DNA of 64,000 bases from Lachnospiraceae bacterium (lineage in GTDB: Bacteria > Bacillota_A > Clostridia > Lachnospirales > Lachnospiraceae): assembly GCA_017522685.1 (NCBI GenBank), contig JAFWYN010000005.1:124001-188000 (forward strand). The letters are read 5' to 3'. Below, piece by piece: positions 6,561 through 13,946 of the stretch; the stretch's first letter is position 1, and every line of letters begins with the position of its first letter. A program made the translations under genes and the position numbers. The notes beneath the pieces are model-generated. The model did no database searches. It was not told the DNA's origin and saw only the letters and a list, made by a program, of their open reading frames with translations.

Positions 6561-7877
6561 CAATATTTCTTTACTGTACGACGCCCGTCCTGCCTGCTTG
6601 GTTTCTACATGGCGAAAACCGGCTTCGTAATATATCTTTTCCGCGGTTTCTCCGTCAGGCCACAGGAAGCAATTCTCTATCTGATGGGCATTGCAATATT
6701 CTACAAAGCTGCTTATTATGGCTCTGCCCACTCCCAACCTTCTGTGTTCTTTGGAAACCAACAAATAGTTCACTCTGCATACGCCGTCCCGAACATGGGC
6801 ATAGGTCATGCCCACTGGCTTTCCTTCCACATATGCTACAAAAAACAGAGTATTTTCATTGGCTAAGGATTTTCTGGCTACCGTAATTTCCCAAGGCTCT
6901 CCCGCCTTCTCAAAAATCTCTGATGCATATTCATCCTGCCACTCAGACACTTTAGAAACCACAATCTCAGGATTAGGGACAATCTTGTTTTCTTCCGATA
7001 GAATCATATACTTCTGTTCTTCCGACCAGCTATCAAAACCATACTCCGCAAGCACATCCTTGATTTCTTCAAAGTAACCCTCATCCGAAATGGACTGGTA
7101 TATAATAGGCCTCATGCCTTTCCCGACATAAAACTCTATGATATCCGCAAGCACCTGTTCCAAATCCTTTATTCTGTTTTTGAAGATGACCCCATGGTTA
7201 GAATCATAGGAGTCCTTATTAACTTCGTTATAGAACAGAACACCATATTCCCGCTCTTCCCAGTTTGTTATCTCTCTGGGGAATAAATCCTCTTCTCTGT
7301 ATATTTTTTCTAAGTTCATCGCCTTCTCCCATGCCTTGGGAAAATGCTTTTTCATGAACGCAATCTTCTGTGAATTGCCTGCAAAAAATCCGCTTCGTCT
7401 AAATCCTACTGCTATAAAATCTATCAACTCTTTTTGCCGTTCTTCGGATTGCTCATTGAAACGAAGAACCTTTAATTTCCCCTCCGCTTCATACTTCAGT
7501 AGCTCCTCATACACATCAGCAATTTGTATTACCTTTGATACCTTGACATTTTCTGTGCTATAAAACATATTCTCCCTGTCCTTCACAGCCCTCATGTTAG
7601 AATCATCTGCTATACAATACAAATATCCCGAAACTCCTTTGTAGAAGGTTTTCAGCTGTTCCGGAAACTGCTCCTCGTACCAAGCCACACCATCCCTCAT
7701 CCAGCCGGTAACATACTTGCCGCTATATTCATTTTGCTGCTCATCCCATATATAAAATAGGGCGTAAGGAATATTGTCAGTCAAGTAGACCACTTTTTTG
7801 TCTGTATTATGCAATCTTGAGCGTGCATCCAGCTGCTCGATTCCCGCACAAAATGAACCGTGATAAAAATACTTCAT
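6558..7877 (-). CDS. ART-like domain fused to GNAT acetyltransferase
   Basis: A 439-residue two-part protein. Residues 1-130 open with FYHGS (4-8), then VYLTDNIPYALFY (30-42) and later GYLYCI, which resembles the H-Y-[E/Q] layout of ADP-ribosyltransferase/KptA folds such as DUF3990/DarT. A central charged region (130-320) is unrecognised. The C-terminal 120 residues are a GNAT with VNYLLVSKEHRRLGVGRAI. The GNAT call is firm and the ART call is inference. It sits four genes from a PARG-like hydrolase and two from kptA, which makes an NAD-linked role attractive. Confidence 0.6.
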   Translation of the reverse strand: MKYFYHGSFCAGIEQLDARSRLHNTDKKVVYLTDNIPYALFYIWDEQQNEYSGKYVTGWMRDGVAWYEEQFPEQLKTFYKGVSGYLYCIADDSNMRAVKDRENMFYSTENVKVSKVIQIADVYEELLKYEAEGKLKVLRFNEQSEERQKELIDFIAVGFRRSGFFAGNSQKIAFMKKHFPKAWEKAMNLEKIYREEDLFPREITNWEEREYGVLFYNEVNKDSYDSNHGVIFKNRIKDLEQVLADIIEFYVGKGMRPIIYQSISDEGYFEEIKDVLAEYGFDSWSEEQKYMILSEENKIVPNPEIVVSKVSEWQDEYASEIFEKAGEPWEITVARKSLANENTLFFVAYVEGKPVGMTYAHVRDGVCRVNYLLVSKEHRRLGVGRAIISSFVEYCNAHQIENCFLWPDGETAEKIYYEAGFRHVETKQAGRASYSKEIL

Positions 7878-7886
7878 AAGCCCCTC

Positions 7887-8414
7887 CTACAACCTAATCC
7901 AATACCGCCTCAACCGATGCTGCCCTTCGGCCTCATTATAGGCGTCTATGGTATCTTCTAATTTACCACCCAGCTTTTCGCATACGTGGATGGACCTGGT
8001 ATTCTTTTCGTTGATGGTGAACAAGACCTTTTCCATACCCAGCCCTTTGGCTATGGCTAAGCCTAAACGAAGGATTTCTGTTCCGTAGCCCTTTCCCCAC
8101 TGGGACACTTTCACTCCATAGCCGATGCTTCCAATATCCGTAAGCACCTTCTCCGTAAACTCGGTACGAAGCTGGAACTCTCCTATGAACTGCTCCCCAT
8201 CCACTGCCCAATAATGCAGGCTGGGGGATTGACCTTCTATGAGACCTTGCTCCTTTTTCTCGTACCATTCCTTGGTGCGGTCCCACCAGTCCGCATCGAT
8301 ATTCTCCGGTCTGGTGGGCCTGAAGTAGACGATATTATGGTCGTATAATTCCTGACAAAATTCTTTGTAGCCCGCTACATACTCCGGGCATCGTTTGATT
8401 AGCTTTAGCACCAC
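7887..8414 (-). CDS. GNAT acetyltransferase, RimJ/RimL-type
   Basis: A 175-residue RimJ-like GNAT. It has LHYWAVDGEQFIGEFQLR, IGYGVKVSQWGKGYGTEIL as acetyl-CoA motif A (WGKGYG), and the family's ENTRSIHVCEKLGGKLED. Such enzymes acetylate protein N-termini or aminoglycosides; aminoglycoside 6'-type members look similar. The start overlaps the 2H phosphoesterase stop by about 10 bases, implying coupling. Confidence 0.8.
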   Translation of the reverse strand: MVLKLIKRCPEYVAGYKEFCQELYDHNIVYFRPTRPENIDADWWDRTKEWYEKKEQGLIEGQSPSLHYWAVDGEQFIGEFQLRTEFTEKVLTDIGSIGYGVKVSQWGKGYGTEILRLGLAIAKGLGMEKVLFTINEKNTRSIHVCEKLGGKLEDTIDAYNEAEGQHRLRRYWIRL

Positions 8415-8926
8415 TCTTCCCCCTCAAACAACTCCCGTACAATAAACTTAGCCGGGAAGAATTCTCCCAGCTCGATTCCTACGATTCTTGCTTCCTTCAA
8501 GGCTTCCAGCTTCTCCTGTAAGGCATCCGTCAGCTCCAACTCTGTGGGCTGCTTATGGATGTATACGGTGGCATGGGCAGCCCATTCCGGATAACCGTTG
8601 GCATAGTCAGAATCAAAATGCAGGTGCAGATTCATCAGCTCTTCACTCATCTGCGGCTTTATAAAGCGCACCACATTGCCAAAATGCTGCAGTCCCTCAA
8701 AGATTACCGTGAAGCTTTTGGTCTCTCCGGCGACCCGTTTGATACGCTCCACAATCATTGCCGTATCTTCCGGTGCATAGCTTCCCAGACTAATATGGTA
8801 GGGGATGCCCTGTGTCTTGCCATCCTCACCAAATTTCTCTTTCATCAGTACATTCAGCTCTTCTAACTTCTTCTGGGTCTCACCGTCAAAAATAGCCATT
8901 ACTGTGATAAATTTTTCTCTTTTCAT
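8405..8926 (-). CDS. 2H phosphoesterase (2'-5' RNA ligase/CPDase family)
   Basis: A 173-residue protein with the two defining H-x-[TS] motifs HIS (44-46) and HAT (118-120), about 74 residues apart as expected for the 2H superfamily (LigT, ThpR, cyclic phosphodiesterase). Members open 2',3'-cyclic nucleotides or ADP-ribose 1'',2''-cyclic phosphate, the by-product of KptA. Here kptA lies 2.7 kb downstream in the same run and a PARG-like gene directly upstream, only 3 bases away. The exact substrate is inferred. Confidence 0.8.
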   Translation of the reverse strand: MKREKFITVMAIFDGETQKKLEELNVLMKEKFGEDGKTQGIPYHISLGSYAPEDTAMIVERIKRVAGETKSFTVIFEGLQHFGNVVRFIKPQMSEELMNLHLHFDSDYANGYPEWAAHATVYIHKQPTELELTDALQEKLEALKEARIVGIELGEFFPAKFIVRELFEGEEWC

Positions 8927-8929
8927 CCC

Positions 8930-9751
8930 TTATCCCTCATGCAATATTTCCTTCTGAAAGGTCTCCCGGAAGGCTTGTATATTCCTGCTATCCGTCTTGC
9001 CGTAAATAGCAAAACACACCTCATCAAAGCATCTTCCGTAGGATTCCTTCACCAACACTTTTCTAAAATACTTTGACACTTCCTCGGGCTTATTACCGAA
9101 GGCTCCGCATCCCCAGGCACCCAGCACCAGATTCCGATACCCCTTTTTCGCAGCAATCCGAAGCATGATACGAATTCTGCGTAGCATGGTTTCTTCTATG
9201 GTTTTGTTTGAGGCAAACAGGGCCGCTCCGAAGCGGTTGGGTGCAGGAATGGTAATCACCGCCACCTGCACAGGCTCCTTTAACAGTTCAAACTTTTCAT
9301 CACGGAAGACGCAGACCACCGGAGAAAGCAGCATATAATCGGACTCCACGTTACTAAAGTGAGTATTGTTGTAGTGATACATTTCAGATGCCTTTTTCGA
9401 AGAAATGGATTCATACAAGGTACTGCAACGACAAAGTGCTTCTTCCTGGGCGTTGGCCCCCATGAGAAAACCGCCGCCCGGATTGTGGGCATTGGCAAAG
9501 TTCATTACCAACGGATTCTTAAGCTCTCTTGCCGCCTGGTAGGAATCCGCGTTCCTTACAGATATCTTGCAGAATCCATCCCTGTACGCTTCCGTCATAT
9601 CCCACTCCAGTAGCTCCTTACCGGCTTGCGGCGAATAGACTTCCACCTGCTCATAATCCTTCTGGGGTAGGTAAATGGTCTCACCTTCCAGTTGGTATTC
9701 TTTTTCCTTCGTAATCTGCAAGGTCTGCTTAATAATGGTTCTGATTCCCAT
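8930..9751 (-). CDS. PARG-type macrodomain protein (TIGR02452 family)
   Basis: A 273-residue microbial poly(ADP-ribose) glycohydrolase-like protein. The ADP-ribose loop reads NFANAHNPGGGF (84-95), and the PARG signature GGG-x7-QEE is complete (G92-G94, Q102-E104), ending ALCRCSTLY. A late VLGAWGCGAFGN (about 208-219) is the second macrodomain loop. Family members remove ADP-ribose from proteins or hydrolyse ADP-ribose esters. The protein is cytoplasmic, with no signal peptide. AAGGAGG precedes the ATG. It is next to the 2H gene. Confidence 0.9.
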   Translation of the reverse strand: MGIRTIIKQTLQITKEKEYQLEGETIYLPQKDYEQVEVYSPQAGKELLEWDMTEAYRDGFCKISVRNADSYQAARELKNPLVMNFANAHNPGGGFLMGANAQEEALCRCSTLYESISSKKASEMYHYNNTHFSNVESDYMLLSPVVCVFRDEKFELLKEPVQVAVITIPAPNRFGAALFASNKTIEETMLRRIRIMLRIAAKKGYRNLVLGAWGCGAFGNKPEEVSKYFRKVLVKESYGRCFDEVCFAIYGKTDSRNIQAFRETFQKEILHEG

Positions 9752-9848
9752 GGACTCCTCCTTTTCCCACGCCTCTCGGACTATGTTTGCGTTATTGTTT
9801 TCCTCCGCATTTTGCCTTGCCTATACCGGCACTGTACTACCTCTGAAG

Positions 9849-10313
9849 TCAATCTGTTATCTCCGGATCCCCGATTTCCTCATTGCCTAAATATATCTTG
9901 TAGGATTTGCCTTCCTGTAGATTCATTATTTGTCTACGTAACTTAGACGGATATAGTGGGGTAGTATTCAGAGTGCTGATGTCCAGCCATTCCACGCCGG
10001 CCTGATTGGTATCGCAGATACGCTCAGCACCCTCCTTTTGTCCCAAATACTCACATAGGAACACCATATCCACCCGATGGAAGTCCTCTCCATGCACACC
10101 TTCTATGACAAACACCAAATCCTTTACTTCTATCAGAATGCCCGTTTCCTCCAGCACTTCCCGCTGCAGGGTCTCCGGCAGTGTTTCCTCTGCCTCCTGA
10201 CCACCACCGGGCATGATGTACCATTCTTCTTCGTCATCTTTGATTTTGATGGCAAGCATCTTATTATCCTTGATAATCAGCGCCTTTGCGGCGTTTCTAA
10301 TTTGTCTGGTCAT
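9849..10313 (-). CDS. NUDIX hydrolase
   Basis: About 154 residues, starting MTRQIRNAAKALIIKDNKML with AGGAGG before the ATG at 10313. The NUDIX box begins GGGQEAEET and ends REVLEETGI. VHGEDFHRVDMVFLCEY follows, a pattern common in ADP-ribose/MutT-like enzymes. It is the first gene of the left run after the 64-bp repeats. Confidence 0.85.
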   Translation of the reverse strand: MTRQIRNAAKALIIKDNKMLAIKIKDDEEEWYIMPGGGQEAEETLPETLQREVLEETGILIEVKDLVFVIEGVHGEDFHRVDMVFLCEYLGQKEGAERICDTNQAGVEWLDISTLNTTPLYPSKLRRQIMNLQEGKSYKIYLGNEEIGDPEITD

Positions 10314-10350
10314 GGTGCCTCCTTTTCTGTTCATGGTGTCTTTATGTTGT

Positions 10351-10670
10351 TAGGCAGAACTTTCCTTGGAATTCTTCTCTATCTTCTGCCTATTGGACAT
10401 GCCCCTGCTGTCTTTAGGCAGAACTTTCCTCAGATTTCCTCTCCTTTTTCTGCCTATTGGACATGCCCTTGCAGTCTTTAGGCAGAACTTTCCTCAGATT
10501 TCCTCTCCTTTTTCTGCCTATTGGACATGCTCTTGCAGTCTTTAGGCAGAACTTTCCTCAGATTTCCTCTCCTTTTTCTGCCTATTGGACATGCCCTTGC
10601 AGTCTTTAGGCAGAACTTTCCTCAGATTTCCTCTTCTTCTTCTGCCTATTGGACATGCTTTTGTAGCTTT
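10351..10670. repeat. Five tandem 64-bp repeats
   Basis: Units start at 10351, 10415, 10479, 10543 and 10607, a period of exactly 64. The three middle units are almost identical and the outer two are diverged. The unit at 10607-10670 encodes the C-terminus of the ABC gene (MSNRQKK...SA then TAA). Each further unit carries the same ATG-to-TAA block of 16 codons, MSNRQKKERKSEESSA. Each unit also has AGGCAGAA and TTCTGCCT arms that can pair across the lysine/glutamate-rich block. As 64 is not a multiple of 3, the units do not form one long reading frame. Confidence 0.95.
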
Positions 10671-12939
10671 TAGGTAAATTAAAACCGGAAAGCCACTCCT
10701 TCCTACGCCCCCGCGGTCTCGCTATCTTCAACTGGGCGTTCACCAATCCGTAATAGATGCCCTGCTTCTCTAAGAGTTCATTGTGGGTACCGATTTCAGC
10801 GATACCGTGCTTGTCGATTACTACCAGACGGTCTGCATTACGCAGGGTGGAAAGTCTGTGGGCGATGGCAAAGGTGGTTCTGCCCTTTACCAGTCTGTCC
10901 AGTGCCTGCTGAATCAGGAACTCACTCTCTGTATCCAGAGCGGAAGTAGCCTCGTCCAAAATTAAAATCCGAGGATTATTCAAAATCGCTCTGGCGATGG
11001 CGATTCGCTGACGCTCACCGCCGGATAAATTGTAGCCATGCTCTCCTACGTAGGTGTTGTAGCCGTCCGGAGTCTTGGAGATAAAGTCGTGGGCATTGGC
11101 TGCCTTAGCCGCCCGGATGACTTCTTCCAAAGTGGCATCCTGCTTCGCGAAGCGGATGTTCTGCAAAATAGTTCCGGAGAACAGGAAGGTCTCCTGCAAC
11201 ACTACACCAATCTGGGAATGCAGGCTTTCTATCTGAATATCTCTTAAGTCATAACCATCTAAAGTAATCTTACCCTGGTCCACGTCATACAGACGCATAA
11301 TCAGGTTAATCAAAGTGGATTTACCGGTACCGGAAGCACCTACCAGACCAATCATTTCACCCGGCTTTACGGAGAAACTGATATTCTCCAGCACCGGCTC
11401 ATAAGTCTGATAACCAAAGGATACATTTTCAAAGGTAAACGCACCCTCGATAGGGAAGGCCTTGCTGTCTGACTTATCTGCCAGCATAGGCTCCTCATCC
11501 AATACATCATAAATACGGTTCAAACTGGTAATCATCTGCATAATCATACGAGGCAAACCGGTCATCCAGCTCAAAGGACCGAACAAATAGCCGCTATAGG
11601 TAATAAACTGTACCAGCTGACCAAGGGTCATCCTGCCTTCCAGTACGTCGATACCACCGAAGTAAATGGCAATATAGGTACCTGCACCCAGGAAGAACAT
11701 CAAAATGGGGAAGAAGATGGCCCAGAAGGTTTCATTCTTTTTCTGAATGGTCGCAAATTCCTCCGTCTTTCGGGTAAATTTTGCACTTTCCCTCTCTTCC
11801 TTACCGAAGGCCTTTACAATACGCATACCGGAGATAATATCCTGCAGACTGCTGTTCAAATCATCGGATTTCAGCCACTGCTTGTGGAAAATCACACGGA
11901 TGTGATGCCAGAACATTCTGGTCAACACCGCCACGATTACAATAAACGCAAGTGACATCAGTGTCATTTGCCAACTGATTTTTAACATCATTACCAAAGA
12001 TACAATCATGGTAAGCAAAGTGGAGAACATGCCGCCAAAAGCTTCCTCCATGAAATGACGAATCTGCATGGTATCTCTGGACACGCGGTTCATCAATTCA
12101 CCGGGCTTACGGTTGTTGATGAAAGACAGAGACAATACCTGGATCTTGTGATACAACTTGGTACGCAGGCTCATACTGATGACTGCTCCCAGCTTCACAC
12201 ACTGCCAGTAGCGGAAGATTTCCACTGCCACACGCACTACCAACAGCCCGAAGGTCACCCCGATGAAAATCCACACATCCCTCATGGTACCGGTACCTGT
12301 AACTAATGCATTATCAATAAATCTTTGCTGCACCATAGGGGAAATCAGGTTAATGGCTGACACCACCAGCATCAACAGGGAAATTAAAAGCAGCTTCCCG
12401 ATGAACTCCCCGCAAAGGGTCATAAATTTCTTCAGCACATCCGCTTTGCCGTCACAGTAGGGGCAATGACGGGTACCGGGCATGGCACGACCGCACTTTT
12501 CACAATATTTCTCGTACTCATGGCTTTCCACACGGTCTTTCTCCACCAGCGCCTTACCGGCAGCCTTGGCATCAATAATCGCCTGGGCGCCTCTGGTCAC
12601 ATAAGCCACACGGATGATATGACGCATGGAAAATCTGGCCACACAGGTTTTGGAACCGTCCTTACCAAAAACGGTCACGATACCGCTGCCCACCTGGTGC
12701 TCACATTTAATCTTTTCACAGGTATCCAGGATATACTCTGCCGTCACCGCACTCTCCTGCAGCACTACAAAGCGTTCCTCTGTCACCACCAGATAGGTGG
12801 TCGTGGTGTAGGAATCCCCGGCACTCTTTTTATCATTATGGAAGCCCAAATCCACCGGTACACAGTACCAAATGCTTTCCCCCTCTCGGAGGGAAAGGGC
12901 CTGAAGGGCGGGCTCCTTTAAATCATATAATAGTTTCAT
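10606..12939 (-). CDS. ABC exporter half-transporter with zinc ribbon
   Basis: A 777-residue fused TMD-NBD exporter. An N-terminal cytoplasmic domain (1-140) leads to a zinc ribbon CEKCGRAMPGTRHCPYC (about 145-161), six membrane segments (about 175-470) and a full nucleotide-binding domain: Walker A GASGTGKST, signature LSGGERQRIAIA, Walker B ILILDEATSALD. It probably pairs with the homologous 13947-16265 product as a heterodimeric exporter. The substrate is unknown. The C-terminal tail SNRQKKKRKSEESSA is the founding copy of the 64-bp tandem repeat. Confidence 0.9.
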   Translation of the reverse strand: MKLLYDLKEPALQALSLREGESIWYCVPVDLGFHNDKKSAGDSYTTTTYLVVTEERFVVLQESAVTAEYILDTCEKIKCEHQVGSGIVTVFGKDGSKTCVARFSMRHIIRVAYVTRGAQAIIDAKAAGKALVEKDRVESHEYEKYCEKCGRAMPGTRHCPYCDGKADVLKKFMTLCGEFIGKLLLISLLMLVVSAINLISPMVQQRFIDNALVTGTGTMRDVWIFIGVTFGLLVVRVAVEIFRYWQCVKLGAVISMSLRTKLYHKIQVLSLSFINNRKPGELMNRVSRDTMQIRHFMEEAFGGMFSTLLTMIVSLVMMLKISWQMTLMSLAFIVIVAVLTRMFWHHIRVIFHKQWLKSDDLNSSLQDIISGMRIVKAFGKEERESAKFTRKTEEFATIQKKNETFWAIFFPILMFFLGAGTYIAIYFGGIDVLEGRMTLGQLVQFITYSGYLFGPLSWMTGLPRMIMQMITSLNRIYDVLDEEPMLADKSDSKAFPIEGAFTFENVSFGYQTYEPVLENISFSVKPGEMIGLVGASGTGKSTLINLIMRLYDVDQGKITLDGYDLRDIQIESLHSQIGVVLQETFLFSGTILQNIRFAKQDATLEEVIRAAKAANAHDFISKTPDGYNTYVGEHGYNLSGGERQRIAIARAILNNPRILILDEATSALDTESEFLIQQALDRLVKGRTTFAIAHRLSTLRNADRLVVIDKHGIAEIGTHNELLEKQGIYYGLVNAQLKIARPRGRRKEWLSGFNLPKSYKSMSNRQKKKRKSEESSA

Positions 12940-12949
12940 TTTAGTCTCC

Positions 12950-13528
12950 TTATATAAACAGGTCTAACTTCTTTCTCTCCATTACACTCAGGGCATAGAA
13001 GTCCGGAAGCTCGTAGCGGTTGCCGTCGATGTCGGTAATCTGGTAGCGGTCGCCCCCCAGATTAATCACCGCATCGCCACCCATATGTGTGGTAAAACGG
13101 CAGGTACCGAAATCCGTCTGCACATGCCAGTAGGCATAGCCGTACTCGTCCTTCACATCCATAACCTTACGAATCACGGGCATAAAGTAGCGAAGTCTCA
13201 CCTGCTCCCGAATCATGTCCTGCTCTTCCTTCTTCAAATCCAGCAAATTCTGAATCAGGCCGATTTCCTTGGCCTTTTCATCTGCCTCGCGTATGGAAAT
13301 ATATTCCTCCGGGTTGGTCAGCGGGAAAGTCAGGTACACACCTACTCGGTCGTACTCCTTCTCCTTAAATTTCAGTGCCAGAAAGCCTCCCGCGGTACGG
13401 GTAAATACTGCATTCTCACTATTTATGAGGCGTACCTCCAGTACCTCCTCCGATTCTTTCTTCAAAGCCTCCTCGTCGAACTCATCCAAGTCCAGCAAAT
13501 CCGGCATTTCATATTCTCTATCACTCAT
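12950..13528 (-). CDS. DUF1854 protein
   Basis: A 192-residue acidic soluble protein. The pattern VFTRTAGGFLALKFKEKEYDRVGVYLTFPLTNPEEYISIR, the later YWHVQTDFGTCRFTTHMGG and the closing ITDIDGNRYELPDF fit DUF1854, a family found beside ABC exporters. It lies 10 bases from the downstream ABC gene and after the upstream ABC gene, so it is likely an accessory subunit of this exporter. Biochemistry is unknown. Confidence 0.7.
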   Translation of the reverse strand: MSDREYEMPDLLDLDEFDEEALKKESEEVLEVRLINSENAVFTRTAGGFLALKFKEKEYDRVGVYLTFPLTNPEEYISIREADEKAKEIGLIQNLLDLKKEEQDMIREQVRLRYFMPVIRKVMDVKDEYGYAYWHVQTDFGTCRFTTHMGGDAVINLGGDRYQITDIDGNRYELPDFYALSVMERKKLDLFI

Positions 13529-13575
13529 GATTGTTCCTCCAATTTTCTAGGTATTGACTCAACTTCCGACCCTTC

Positions 13576-13824
13576 GGCATGGTCACTATACATATCACTC
13601 ACACACCGGATAATAAACGGACATCCGGCGATGTCCGTTGCAAGAATTGCTACGCAATTCTTCTTAACGTACACCACTGTGTTCGCTCAATTCCTATCCC
13701 ATAAAGTAACATTCTCTTCGTTTTGTATGCCATTTGTCGGACATTCATGTCCGCCATTGTCATACAAACCTCATCGCCTGTTCTTTTATACGGTGCATTA
13801 CGTGATATGTATAGCACCCATGCC
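13576..13824. repeat. Large structured inverted-repeat element, copy 1
   Basis: A 249-base element between the two ABC-operon genes. Outer arms 13576-13598 and 13802-13824 pair at 20 of 23 positions. Inside are end blocks shared with the element at 60049-60219 (13593-13613, identical over 21 bases; 13777-13807, 30 of 31). An inner hairpin CGGACAT-tc-ATGTCCG lies at 13738-13753. Segment 13617-13699 is an inserted module that also occurs at 28347-28430. The rest of the gap, 13825-13946, shows only a small CATCC/GGATG hairpin. Confidence 0.85.
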
Positions 13825-13946
13825 TTAAACTACTTTCTCATCCGGGTGGATGGTTTGCACTTCGAAACACTTACCGTTGATAGGACATCAAGTGCCACTA
13901 TCAATGTCTGCTATATCTCCCTGCAACCATTCGCCCGGTTATCCTC

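Noticed and set aside
593..10313. Chromosomal integron cassette array
   Set aside because: Gaps are often under 30 bases or overlapping; no attC-like sites recur between the genes and no integrase is visible.
10351..10670. CRISPR-like or long coding repeat
   Set aside because: The 64-bp units are contiguous with no spacers and the period is not a multiple of 3, each unit carrying a stop.
13576..13824. Ordinary insertion-sequence remnant or MITE
   Set aside because: There is no transposase fragment, and the outermost ends are not conserved between the two copies as transposon ends would be.
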